Source: Phycisphaerales bacterium (GTDB taxonomy: Bacteria; Planctomycetota; Phycisphaerae; WQYP01). Taken from it: a stretch of 33,210 nt of DNA. This document shows positions 16,431-24,393 of the stretch, piece after piece. The position numbers and the translations under genes are program-made. Under the pieces are notes generated by a model, which saw only the letters and a program-made list of their open reading frames with translations, was not told the DNA's origin and did no database searches. The DNA lies in the NCBI GenBank assembly GCA_013044165.1, contig JABEVB010000002.1, positions 1-33,210 on the forward strand, read 5' to 3'. Numbering within the stretch: the first letter of the stretch is position 1; each line of letters starts with the position of its first letter.

Positions 16431-16937
16431 TTACCGGCGCGTGCTGACGGCAGGATGAGCTGCGGCTGCAAAGCGAAGAAACGGGCTGATTTTCTCGAGG
16501 GTATCTTTGCCAAAACCACGAATGTGGCGCAAGTCGGCCAGTCGCATAAAAGCCGGTTGCCCCGAATGCGCCTTTGCAAATGCCGCGCGATATGCCAGCA
16601 GCCGCCGCACCTTGGCCGGGCCAAGGCCTGGCAAGCGCGTCAGCGATGCAAAGTCGGCGGTATTGACATCGAGGCGATAATCAGGCAGCGCCGCATGCTC
16701 TATATGCAGCTTCCCTCCCTGCCAATACGCGCTTTGCCGCCGCCACTGAACAGCAAGCAGCACCAGCAGCAAAGCCAGAAGAATAGCCAGGCTTAGCTGA
16801 TGTGCCCAAGTCCAACCCCATGCCTCGGCATCGGATAAAGCATTCAGCGGCTGGGGCGCACTTTTGGCGGCACCGGCATCCATACGCCCTATATGGCCGT
16901 TTTCAGCTGGTGCATTTGGATTATTGGCAGCAGGCAA
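16431..16937 (-). CDS. membrane-anchored helix-hairpin-helix protein (ComEA-like)
   Basis: This is a 168-residue protein. After a Pro/Ala/Asn-rich N-terminus comes one membrane segment (LAILLALLLVLLAVQW, near 51-66). The C-terminal helix-hairpin-helix pair runs from DVNTADFASLTRLPGLGPAK to LADLRHIRGFGKDTLEKI. This layout is that of ComEA, the DNA receptor of natural competence. It is also seen in helix-hairpin-helix proteins of unknown role. The start is uncertain: TTG at 16937 has GGAG 9 bases upstream, while ATG at 16883 has only AGGG next to it. It begins 45 bases after the GH10-like gene and is probably co-transcribed with it. No other competence gene is visible. Confidence 0.8.
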   Translation of the reverse strand: MPAANNPNAPAENGHIGRMDAGAAKSAPQPLNALSDAEAWGWTWAHQLSLAILLALLLVLLAVQWRRQSAYWQGGKLHIEHAALPDYRLDVNTADFASLTRLPGLGPAKVRRLLAYRAAFAKAHSGQPAFMRLADLRHIRGFGKDTLEKISPFLRFAAAAHPAVSTRR

Positions 16938-16982
16938 TCGTCAACTCTCCGAGGCATTTGCTGTGGCAGCGAGCCTGGCACA

Positions 16983-18509
16983 TCAGACGTTCGCTTGCTT
17001 GGCGGCTTTGACCGCCTCGGCATGTTTTGCCGCGTTCTGCCTTACGGACAGCACCGCTCGCCGCATTTTCACCCACGTTTCAAACGAAGGCTTGGGGGTC
17101 AAATCTTGGGCCAACAGACCTGCACATGGCAGGCTCGCATCTTCGGTATCGGCGAGGCGGCTCCAACAGACGGCATCCACAAAAGGCTTACTCAAGAGTA
17201 TGTTCACCACCGCCTCAAGCCATTTGGCCTGGTGTTGCTCGTTCCAGGGACGCCTCCACACACCCCCACTGGCTTGCCCTTCCAACGGCTTGCTGGGCAC
17301 GTCCAGCTTGGTAATGACCAGTGGCTTGCCAAAGGGGGCAAAGCGATCCACCAGAGCGCTGATCTGAAATAAGTCGCGCTGCCAGCAACCGTCCTTGGGC
17401 ACCCCAAAGCTCAACTGCAGGCCCAGCATATCAAAGGCGATGCCGCTCTGCACAGCCATTTCGGCATAGAGCAGGGGTGGTATGCTGCGCTGATTGCGCG
17501 CGTAGTATTCGCCCCACGGCTGGGTGACTTCAATCATGGTTTGAGCGCTGGGAATGACCTTTTTAACCAGGCCAACCGCCATACGCGTAAGGTCCATAAT
17601 TTGATCAAACGTAAACGAAAATTGCGCATTGACGTGCAAGCCGCTTAGCACATTCCACAGCACCACCTGCGGGCCGTAGCGGCTAACCACACGCTCAATA
17701 TGCTCATATAGCAGGCCGCGCACCTGCTCATAATCGTGCTCCCACATGTAAAGCCAGTCGGGCACGGCTGCTTCCGAAAACTGCACCAGCGGGCCTGCGA
17801 CCACCGGCAGTTTGGCCCGCCGTAAAAATTCCGTCCACTCGTCGCTCACGCCCCAGGCAAAGCTCTGGGCCTGCGGCTCTATTTGCCGCCAAAACGTGGG
17901 TAACGCCACAAAATCACCGGCCAGCACGAGTTTGCGCCGGTAGGGCTCGCCGATCTGTTGAACGTCCGTTTGGCAGCCAAAGACATTTCGCGGAAAACTG
18001 CGCGTCGCTATTCTTCTTTGCAACAGCAGCTCGGCATGTACCACAGCCGCCTGCTCTGAAAGCGGCAGCGCAATGGTCAAGCAACGATCCGCATGGCGGG
18101 CCGCGTCGGCAGGAGTGTCAAGATTTTCGAGCGCGTTGATCAGGCAATCGCGCGCTTCATTAAATTTTTCATTGATGGCTTGTGCTTCAGGCAGGTCAAA
18201 AAAGCCCCATTCTTCGCGTTTCTGCAAAAGGCGCATCATGCGGCCGCGGGCCAGCTCCACATTCAATATGTAGGGATGTGGACGCTCCGGCAAACGCGTC
18301 GTTTCCTGCATGACGGTGCCAAAGCCCTTGACTTCCCACATCAGCGAAAGCGCCGACGGCCCAGCCGCCCTCTTGCGGCAGGTCACTTCACCCGAAGCAT
18401 ATGTAAACTCCCCGCGGATGGGCACACTGTCAGCGCCCACCAGGTAAGCAGAGGTTAAGTCTAATTCACCTGGCGCTTCGCCATCACGAAACACCAAAAA
18501 ACGCAGCAT
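16983..18509 (-). CDS. GH10-fold protein lacking both catalytic glutamates
   Basis: This 508-residue protein has an N-terminal ~190-residue domain I do not recognise, then a glycoside hydrolase family 10 (xylanase-type) TIM barrel. Barrel signs are FVALPTFWRQIEPQ, VVLWNVLSGLHVN, DMLGLQLSFG, KPLVITKLDV and the closing LTPKPSFETW. In active GH10 enzymes the acid/base Glu lies in W-D-V-V-N-E and the nucleophile in T-E-L-D. Here these read WNVLSG (Gly290) and TKLD (Lys401), so both are replaced. I infer a non-hydrolytic role such as carbohydrate binding. No signal peptide is seen. The start at 18509 is chosen for GAGAAG upstream; the upstream extension is Cys- and Arg-rich and unlikely to be coding. 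Confidence 0.85.
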   Translation of the reverse strand: MLRFLVFRDGEAPGELDLTSAYLVGADSVPIRGEFTYASGEVTCRKRAAGPSALSLMWEVKGFGTVMQETTRLPERPHPYILNVELARGRMMRLLQKREEWGFFDLPEAQAINEKFNEARDCLINALENLDTPADAARHADRCLTIALPLSEQAAVVHAELLLQRRIATRSFPRNVFGCQTDVQQIGEPYRRKLVLAGDFVALPTFWRQIEPQAQSFAWGVSDEWTEFLRRAKLPVVAGPLVQFSEAAVPDWLYMWEHDYEQVRGLLYEHIERVVSRYGPQVVLWNVLSGLHVNAQFSFTFDQIMDLTRMAVGLVKKVIPSAQTMIEVTQPWGEYYARNQRSIPPLLYAEMAVQSGIAFDMLGLQLSFGVPKDGCWQRDLFQISALVDRFAPFGKPLVITKLDVPSKPLEGQASGGVWRRPWNEQHQAKWLEAVVNILLSKPFVDAVCWSRLADTEDASLPCAGLLAQDLTPKPSFETWVKMRRAVLSVRQNAAKHAEAVKAAKQANV

Positions 18510-18770
18510 ACTACTTCTCGCTGATGAGACCTTATCTCCGGTGCCCGCCGCCCGCTGCTGCCACCGCCAAAAGCACCGCGCACACTGCGTCGGCTGTCGG
18601 CAAATGTTGCAGCCCGCCCGAAAGCGGCCACATCGCCCATTACCCGCATGCCCACATGCCGGGGCTTTTTTCGCCAAGCGGCTTGGCATGCCGTTTATAG
18701 CGGATGCCGCGCCAAGGCGTCAAACCACCCATACCGCAAACTGTGGCCGACAATGGTGCCCGGCGGACGA

Positions 18771-19253
18771 CTATTCACTGCTCGTGCGGCCCGACTCCAT
18801 TTCCGACAGGTACGCGAGTGTCCTTTCCAATTGGCTCTTGAGATGCCGCACGCGGAGCAGACTCTTTACCCGCGTAATGAGTTCCAGCTTGTTGATTGGT
18901 TTTGATAGAAAATCGTCGGTTCCACTCTCCACGCCACGCTCGATGTCGCCCAATTCGTTCAGCGCTGTAACCATCAGCACGGGTATGTCGCGCAGTTCCG
19001 CGTTGGCCTTCAGCCGCCGACACACTTCAAAGCCGCTCATGCGCGGCATCATAACATCCAGCACAATTAGGTCGGGCCGCACCTGCTGAACTTTTTCAAG
19101 GGCTTCCACGCCATCGGTGGCCACTTCCGTCACGCAGTTCAGGCTTTCCAGATAGGCTTGGATCAGTTCCACGTTCTGCGGATTATCATCCACCACCAGC
19201 ACGGTACTGCGCGGTAAGTGCGTGTCGTGACTGTTCAAGGTGCCACCGGTCAT
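18771..19253 (-). CDS. stand-alone receiver-domain response regulator
   Basis: This 160-residue protein is a CheY-like receiver. The acidic pair is D22-D23, the phospho-acceptor is D66 in LIVLDVMMPRMSGFE, T96 is in LMVTALN and K118 is in LSKPI. About 25 residues follow the receiver, mostly helical (LRVRHLKSQLERTLAYLSEM), and there is no DNA-binding or enzyme output domain. Such single-domain regulators signal by protein contact or pass phosphate along a relay. ATG 19253 is chosen over a GTG at 19265 because GGTGGAG lies 6 bases before it. No histidine kinase is in the window. It lies 100 bases after lptB on the same strand. Confidence 0.93.
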   Translation of the reverse strand: MTGGTLNSHDTHLPRSTVLVVDDNPQNVELIQAYLESLNCVTEVATDGVEALEKVQQVRPDLIVLDVMMPRMSGFEVCRRLKANAELRDIPVLMVTALNELGDIERGVESGTDDFLSKPINKLELITRVKSLLRVRHLKSQLERTLAYLSEMESGRTSSE

Positions 19254-19353
19254 TGAATGCTCCACCAGACATTACGCCTGCCAAATTATACCCTGCGCCC
19301 GGCTGCGGCACGAATCGGCGGGCGACAACCTGGCTCGCTGCGGCCGTTCGGCG

Positions 19354-20094
19354 TTATCGGTCAAACTCATTACCCTTGAATGTGTGGCCCAGGTACGTCT
19401 TGCGGACAAGCTCATTATTGATAAGCTCGCGCGGCGTTCCCTGTGCCATCACTTTGCCGGCATCAATAATAATGCCCCGATCACATACCTCCAGCGTGCG
19501 CTGCACATTATGATCGGTTATCAGAATCGCTTTTCCCAATTCATCGCGCAACTGGCGGATCTCTTTCTGCAAGTCTTCGACGGCAATGGGGTCCACGCCG
19601 CTGAATGGCTCGTCCAGCAGAATCAGCGATGGGTTTGTTATAAGCGAACGCGCAATTTCCAGTTTGCGACGCTCCCCACCCGAAAGCGAATACGCCTTTT
19701 GCCCGGCGTTTTTCGTCAGATCAAACTGCGCCATCAGTCGCGCCGCCTCGGCATGCCGCTCGCTTCGGGTGCGCCGCGTTGTCTCTAAAATCGCCAGCAG
19801 GTTTTGTTCCACCGTCAGCCGTGTAAAGATGGATGGCTCCTGCGACAGGTACCCCATCCCGCGCCGCGCCCGCTGGTACATCGGCAGGCGGCTGATGTCC
19901 ACCCCGTCAAACAGGACCTGTCCCTCATCGGGGCGAACCATCCCGATAACCATGCGAAACGTGGTCGTCTTGCCGGCGCCGTTGCGACCGAGCAGCCCAA
20001 TAACCTCGCGCTGCCCCACCTCAAACGAAACATGCTGAACCACCGTCCGGCGGCCATAGGTTTTCTGCAAGTTAATGGCTTTGAGAAGTATCAC
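19354..20094 (-). CDS. lptB: LPS export ABC transporter ATP-binding protein
   Basis: LptB is the cytoplasmic ATPase that drives lipopolysaccharide from the inner membrane through the LptBFGC-A-DE bridge. The protein has 246 residues, as usual. Walker A is GRNGAGKTT (36-44), the Q-loop is LSQEPSIF, the signature is LSGGERRKLEIARSL (137-151) and Walker B is LILLDEPFSGVDP (157-169). The H-loop is ITDHN. EPSIFTRLTVEQN and SGVDPIAVEDLQ distinguish LptB from the closely related LivF/LivG. It begins with GTG at 20094. The usual neighbours lptA, lptC and rpoN are absent here, with a zinc-ribbon protein upstream and a receiver downstream. Confidence 0.92.
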   Translation of the reverse strand: MILLKAINLQKTYGRRTVVQHVSFEVGQREVIGLLGRNGAGKTTTFRMVIGMVRPDEGQVLFDGVDISRLPMYQRARRGMGYLSQEPSIFTRLTVEQNLLAILETTRRTRSERHAEAARLMAQFDLTKNAGQKAYSLSGGERRKLEIARSLITNPSLILLDEPFSGVDPIAVEDLQKEIRQLRDELGKAILITDHNVQRTLEVCDRGIIIDAGKVMAQGTPRELINNELVRKTYLGHTFKGNEFDR

Positions 20095-20343
20095 TTAAGT
20101 CCGAATCCCCGGCTAGCTAACACGTTTGGGCATCGCTACTACACACTCAAGCGCCCCGCGAAGAACCAACCTATTGTGGAGGCGAACGCCTCGGACGGCA
20201 AGCATCGCAACTGCCTTGTGACCATTGGGCGTGGCAATTCAGTCAGCTCGTGGCGCGTCTTCATTATCCTGGCGACCAGGCTGAAGGCCTGTATAAAGCA
20301 ACCGCCTCGTTGGCCGCAACCTGCCGACATTCCGCCGCAGGCT

Positions 20344-20802
20344 TTATCCACCGCCAACCTTGCCCGACACTATAACCCCACCCGCACCCATTGCTCCCCC
20401 AAGCGATTTGCCGCAATGCCGACAAAACCGGTCAGGGGCGTCGCACGGCCATCCACAATTGCCGCACCGAGGCTGCGGCGGAGCAACTTCGGGCACAGCC
20501 GGCCCCTCCACCATGCGAGCCAGCCTGCGCACCTGAGCCAATAGCAGATACCAAAGCCCCAGCACCAGCGTAATACTGCTGACTATCAGCAACGCATAAC
20601 CCATCGCAGCCTGCATCAGCGGCTTGCCGTGCATTTTATAAGGGTCTAAGAATGACACCCCGTAAATGCCCCAGCCCGGAACCGCCGTAAGCACCGCAAT
20701 CAGCAGCATCACATAGCCAATGCCACGAAAACGCTTGCGCTTGCCAACAACCTCGGGCGGCAAACCAACATCGTGCGGATGAACGGCAGCTTTTAGGCTC
20801 AT
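20344..20802 (-). CDS. two-helix membrane protein with C-terminal zinc ribbon
   Basis: This 152-residue protein has two membrane segments, at about 25-50 (GYVMLLIAVLTAVPGWGIYG) and 65-90 (GYALLIVSSITLVLGLWYLL). A C-terminal zinc ribbon follows, of form CGNCGWPC then CRHC, giving two CxxC pairs for one zinc. A Gly-rich end closes the chain. The loop GVSFLDPYKMHGK lies between the helices. The start at 20802 has AAGGGAAG 8 bases upstream; a longer frame would run into the end of guaA. Function is unknown. Such ribbon-plus-helix proteins are common in planctomycetes and have no assigned role. Confidence 0.75.
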   Translation of the reverse strand: MSLKAAVHPHDVGLPPEVVGKRKRFRGIGYVMLLIAVLTAVPGWGIYGVSFLDPYKMHGKPLMQAAMGYALLIVSSITLVLGLWYLLLAQVRRLARMVEGPAVPEVAPPQPRCGNCGWPCDAPDRFCRHCGKSLGGAMGAGGVIVSGKVGGG

Positions 20803-20872
20803 AAAAATGGCTTCCCTTGCGGCATTGCCGGGCGAATGGCACAAAAACCTCGCCCCGAGCACGTCAACGCGG

Positions 20873-22453
20873 CTACTCCCACTCAATGGTGCCTGGCGGT
20901 TTGCTGGTGATATCGTACACCACCCGGCTTACCTGCCGCACTTCGTTGACAATGCGATTGCTCACTCGCGCCAAGACATCATAGGGGATGCGGCTCCAGT
21001 CCGCGGTCATAAAGTCCGTCGAGTCCACGCTGCGCAGCGCTATCACCGGCTTGTATCCGCGACCGTCGCCCATCACCGCCACGCTCGATACGGGCAACAA
21101 GGCTGCAAACGTCTGCGACGTGCTCCGATACAAACCCGCCGACACAATCTCCTCAAGAAAGATTTCGTCCGCATGCCGCAGCAGTTCCAGCCGCTCGCGT
21201 GTAATTTCGCCTATGCACCGCACCGCCAGACCCGGCCCCGGAAACGGATGCCGCCATACCAAATGCTCCGGCAACCCCAGCACTTCCCCAAGCCGGCGAA
21301 CCTCATCCTTAAATAAATCGCGCAGCGGCTCTACCAGTTCAAACCCAAGTTCCGCCGGCAGTCCCCCTACATTATGGTGCAGCTTTATGTTGGCGGCGGT
21401 GCGGGCATACCCTTGGCCACTCTCAATTACATCGGGGTACAAAGTGCCCTGCGCTAAAAACCTCGCATCGGCAATACCCTTCGCCTCGCGTTTAAACACA
21501 TCTATAAACAGCCGCCCTATCACTTTGCGCTTTTCCTGCGGATCGGTTACCCCCGCCAGCGCATCTAAAAATAGATCGCTCGCATCCACCGTCCGCAAAT
21601 CTATCCTGAAATGATCGCGAAAGGTGCTTTCAACATTGTGCCGCTCATTTTTGCGCAGCAACCCGTTGTCCACAAAAATGCATGCCAGTTGACCGCCAAT
21701 AGCTCGGTGCAAAAGAGCCGCGGCCACAGCGGAATCTACCCCGCCCGAAAGCCCGCAAATAACCCTGCCTTTGCCGACCTGCCGCCGAATTTTTTCGACG
21801 GCAATCTCCACAAAGTTCCCCATTTTCCACGAACCCGATGCCTTACAGACCCGATACAAAAAGTTTTCGAGCAGTTTGCCGCCGTGCGGCGTATGCGTCA
21901 CCTCCGGGTGAAATTGCACGCCAAAAACCGCTCGCGTACGGTGTCGCAAGGCCGCCATCGGGCATGTGGCCGTGGACGCCAGCGCCACAAAGTCCGGGCC
22001 TAAATCCTGCACCTGATCGGCGTGGCTCATCCAAACGCCCGTTTCGTCGGGTATGCCTGCAAAAAGGTCATCGGCCATTTTGCCCGCAGCCCCATCCGTG
22101 CATACGCGCAATCGGGCTGCGCCATACTCGCCGGCATGTCCGGCACGCACCGCACCGCCGAGCACCTGCGCGGAGATCTGCATGCCGTAGCAAATGCCCA
22201 ATATCGGCACGCCAATGTCAAATATCGCCGGGTCGCATTTGGGCGACTCGGCCTCATACACACTCGCCGGCCCACCCGATAAAATCAAACCTATGGGCGA
22301 TAATTGCCGCAGTTCGTTGGCTGTTATGTCCGGTCGCACCAGCACCGCATGCACCCCGGCTTCGCGCACCCGCCGCGCTATAAGCTGCACATACTGCGAT
22401 CCAAAATCTAAAATGGGAATGGTTTCCTGCATCTGTTTTTCAGTTGTGTTCAT
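20873..22453 (-). CDS. guaA: GMP synthase (glutamine-hydrolysing)
   Basis: GuaA converts XMP to GMP with ATP and glutamine. The protein has 526 residues, the family's usual length. The N-terminal class I amidotransferase has [18 protein letters not shown] and the nucleophile C88 in GICYGMQ, with the His-Glu pair H182/E184 in VQFHPE. The ATP pyrophosphatase P-loop is SGGVDS (236-241). The dimerisation domain has [12 protein letters not shown] and [10 protein letters not shown] closes the chain, as in nearly all GuaA. The start at 22453 has only weak ribosome-binding signal. It is the first gene of a minus-strand run reaching to 16431, although gaps of 70-260 bases suggest more than one transcript. 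Confidence 0.97.
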   Translation of the reverse strand: MNTTEKQMQETIPILDFGSQYVQLIARRVREAGVHAVLVRPDITANELRQLSPIGLILSGGPASVYEAESPKCDPAIFDIGVPILGICYGMQISAQVLGGAVRAGHAGEYGAARLRVCTDGAAGKMADDLFAGIPDETGVWMSHADQVQDLGPDFVALASTATCPMAALRHRTRAVFGVQFHPEVTHTPHGGKLLENFLYRVCKASGSWKMGNFVEIAVEKIRRQVGKGRVICGLSGGVDSAVAAALLHRAIGGQLACIFVDNGLLRKNERHNVESTFRDHFRIDLRTVDASDLFLDALAGVTDPQEKRKVIGRLFIDVFKREAKGIADARFLAQGTLYPDVIESGQGYARTAANIKLHHNVGGLPAELGFELVEPLRDLFKDEVRRLGEVLGLPEHLVWRHPFPGPGLAVRCIGEITRERLELLRHADEIFLEEIVSAGLYRSTSQTFAALLPVSSVAVMGDGRGYKPVIALRSVDSTDFMTADWSRIPYDVLARVSNRIVNEVRQVSRVVYDITSKPPGTIEWE

Positions 22454-22553
22454 ACGGCGATTCTAACGGATGAGCCGCAAACATAAAACGTTCCGCGTGG
22501 TACAGCCCCCGGCCTGCGGCCCGTTTTTTGGCAGCGCCATATTTTGTGCAATC

Positions 22554-22582
22554 TTGACCGCACCCACGCATTCGGATAGCAT
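22554..22582 (+). promoter_or_regulatory. sigma70-like promoter of tRNA-Ala
   Basis: TTGACC (22554-22559) and TAGCAT (22577-22582) are separated by 17 bases. Predicted transcription start near 22589 lies about 9 bases before the mature tRNA. Confidence 0.6.
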
Positions 22583-22597
22583 TTTATGTTCGACCCA

Positions 22598-22670
22598 GGG
22601 GGCATAGCTCAGTTGGGAGAGCGTCTCGATGGCATCGAGAAGGTCAGGGGTTCGAGTCCCCTTGCCTCCA
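22598..22670 (+). tRNA. tRNA-Ala (anticodon GGC)
   Basis: The acceptor stem GGGGGCA (22598-22604) pairs with TGCCTCC (22663-22669), with discriminator A22670. The D-arm reads TAGCTCAGTTGGGAGAGC. The anticodon stem TCTCG/CGAGA encloses ATGGCAT with anticodon GGC at 22631-22633. The T-arm is AGGGGTTCGAGTCCCCT. GGC reads alanine GCC and GCU codons. CCA is not encoded. Promoter and terminator flank it, so it is probably a single-gene transcript. Confidence 0.96.
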
Positions 22671-22674
22671 TGGC

Positions 22675-22725
22675 AAAAGCCCCGGCAACAGTTGCGTAAC
22701 AGCAGCTAATCGCCGGGGCTTTTTC
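22675..22725. terminator. rho-independent terminator, bidirectional
   Basis: AGCCCCGGC (22678-22686) pairs with GCCGGGGCT (22712-22720), preceded by AAAA and followed by TTTTT. The loop between the arms is about 25 bases. T-runs on both strands mean it can end the tRNA-Ala transcript and the convergent marR-wrbA transcript. Confidence 0.8.
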
Positions 22726-22758
22726 ATTTACCCACGCCTGTTTCTGCAGGCTCAAGCG

Positions 22759-23379
22759 CTACTTTGCAGCCAGCTTGGCCGCTATTTCCGCTACATGTTT
22801 GCCTTGGAATTTGGCAATCGTCAATTCGTTGGCGCTGGGCGTACGCTTGCCATCGCCGCCGGCCAACGTCGAAGCGCCATACGGCGAGCCGCCGCTGATT
22901 TCATTCATCGTCAGCAGGCCCTGCTGCGAATAGGGCACGCCGACAATAATCATGCCATGGTGCAACAGCGTTGTATGAAAGCTCGTAATAGTCGTTTCCT
23001 GTCCGCCGTGCTGGCTCGCCGTGCTTACAAACACACTGCCAACCTTGCCGATCAGCCCGCCCTTAGCCCACAATTGCCCGGTCTGGTCTAAAAAGTTGCG
23101 CATCTGCGCGGCCATGTTGCCAAACCGAGTCGGTGTTCCAAAAATAATCGCGTCCGCCTCCGCAAGTTGTTCGGGCTTCATCACCGGCACATGTGCAAAC
23201 GCCGCACGGGCAGCGGCCGCTCCGTGTTTTTCCAGTACATCGGCCGGAATCAGCTCCGGCACCTGAAAGAGCTGCACCTGTGTGCTCGGCACTTCCCGCG
23301 CCCCCGACGCAACCGCCTCGGCCATTGTGTAAAGGTGCCCGTACATGCTGTAAAAAACGACGTGAACTTTGGTAGCCAT
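22759..23379 (-). CDS. wrbA: NAD(P)H:quinone oxidoreductase, WrbA type
   Basis: WrbA is a tetrameric flavodoxin-like FMN enzyme that reduces quinones by two electrons, avoiding semiquinone radicals. The 206 residues match the family. The FMN phosphate loop is [18 protein letters not shown] near the N-terminus. [20 protein letters not shown] is the conserved WrbA segment, [14 protein letters not shown] is the FMN-ring loop, and [12 protein letters not shown] is a family hallmark. ATG 23379 is chosen over one 42 bases upstream because AAGGAG lies 9 bases before it. It starts 71 bases after marR on the same strand and is probably co-transcribed, ending at the bidirectional terminator. Confidence 0.93.
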   Translation of the reverse strand: MATKVHVVFYSMYGHLYTMAEAVASGAREVPSTQVQLFQVPELIPADVLEKHGAAAARAAFAHVPVMKPEQLAEADAIIFGTPTRFGNMAAQMRNFLDQTGQLWAKGGLIGKVGSVFVSTASQHGGQETTITSFHTTLLHHGMIIVGVPYSQQGLLTMNEISGGSPYGASTLAGGDGKRTPSANELTIAKFQGKHVAEIAAKLAAK

Positions 23380-23450
23380 TATTTGGCACTCCTTATAAAT
23401 AACGCAAAGCGTTACCCGCATTGGCCACGCGCCAACGCCCGGTAAGCGCC

Positions 23451-23954
23451 TTAACCACTTGCTTCTTCGCCGATAAGCCCGGCTTCAAATCGCTCCAAGA
23501 GTCGCAGCAGCAATTGCTGCTCAAGGGGCAAAAATTGCTCCGTCGCCTGCTGCACCAATGCCCGCTGTGTCGGAATCGCCTTGGTAACCAGCGCTTTGCC
23601 CTGCGGAGTTAAATACAGCCGATGTGCCCGGCCATCGTCCGGATCTGGCCGCCGCTCCACCCAGCCATTGGCCTGCATGCGGTCGAGCACCAGGCACACA
23701 TTGCCCTTGGTTACCAGCAGGTGGCGGGCCAAATCTTGCTGGCGCAGCCCCTCGGCTCCGCGCAGCGCCACGAGCACATCAAACTGCGCCAGCGTAAGGC
23801 CATGAAGGTCCAATGCAATTTCAATTCGGCGGTGCATACGCGAAAACGTGCGCATCATCTGCAACCAAAGCTGCCGCGGCAGTTCATCCGGCGGATACAT
23901 CACCGTCAGCCGGTTGGCCAGTTTTCCGCTTGTATGTCTTTCAGTGCGATGCAT
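23451..23954 (-). CDS. MarR-family transcriptional regulator
   Basis: This 167-residue winged-helix protein is likely a dimeric repressor that releases DNA on binding phenolic or quinone ligands or on oxidation. The core is [20 protein letters not shown], followed by [19 protein letters not shown] (recognition helix). The wing is [19 protein letters not shown], with the conserved DxRxxxxxLT pattern. No Cys sits in the usual redox positions of OhrR near the N-terminus. ATG 23954 is chosen over a TTG upstream because GGAG lies 8 bases before it. It precedes wrbA on one transcript, which suggests control of quinone reduction. Three CCCAATTC repeats between its promoter and start are candidate binding sites. 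Confidence 0.9.
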   Translation of the reverse strand: MHRTERHTSGKLANRLTVMYPPDELPRQLWLQMMRTFSRMHRRIEIALDLHGLTLAQFDVLVALRGAEGLRQQDLARHLLVTKGNVCLVLDRMQANGWVERRPDPDDGRAHRLYLTPQGKALVTKAIPTQRALVQQATEQFLPLEQQLLLRLLERFEAGLIGEEASG

Positions 23955-23979
23955 CGCCAACTCCAGGGGCAACCGACGG

Positions 23980-24011
23980 CCCAATTCGCTCCCAATTCTC
24001 TCCCCCAATTC
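23980..24011 (-). repeat. three CCCAATTC direct repeats, candidate operator
   Basis: Exact copies lie at 23980-23987, 23991-23998 and 24004-24011, with start-to-start distances of 11 and 13 bases, about one helical turn. They lie just downstream of the predicted transcription start and 26-57 bases before the marR ATG, where a bound repressor would block transcription. Confidence 0.5.
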
Positions 24012-24023
24012 CCTCTTGGTTTA

Positions 24024-24052
24024 ATGCTATACTATTCGCTTCAGCCATGCAA
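24024..24052 (-). promoter_or_regulatory. candidate promoter of marR-wrbA
   Basis: On the minus strand TTGCAT (24052-24047) and TAGCAT (24029-24024) are 17 bases apart. Predicted start of transcription is near 24017, leaving a leader of about 63 bases that contains the CCCAATTC repeats. Confidence 0.45.
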
Positions 24053-24393
24053 TGGCAGCCCAGGCGAAGGCCAGCCGCGCCGGCTCGCACCGGGTAGCAC
24101 CGGCCGCACATTAGCCCCAGTGGCCACTGAGGCGCCATTGCTCGGAAAAGTCCGCCCACCAGGGGCGACTTTGCCATAGCATTGCCGCCAAAAATAGTAT
24201 AAACTTCAGGAGTGTTGCGTAGGGTGGCCTTTCGCCCCGCCGGGAACCCAGGGGCAGAACCACTGGCACCCACGGGTTAACGCAAAACTGGCTGCGGGGC
24301 AAACCCCGACAGCCGATATACTTTGCGGAAGGTACATGGCTCGCCGAACCTTGGTGGTGCGGCATTTGGTTGTTTTTTCCAGAGGAAGACTGC
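24053..24393 (+). promoter_or_regulatory. leader region upstream of pdhA
   Basis: This stretch has no gene I can support. A candidate promoter for pdhAB is TTGCCA (24171-24176) and TAGTAT (24195-24200), 18 bases apart, which would leave an untranslated leader of about 185 bases. An isolated AGGAG at 24208-24212 has no good frame after it. I see no known riboswitch here. Confidence 0.35.

Noticed and set aside
18673-18687. Perfect inverted repeat GCCAAG-CGG-CTTGGC as a terminator
   Set aside because: The T-run lies before the hairpin on the plus strand and no plus-strand gene ends there. It may be an operator, but nothing supports it.
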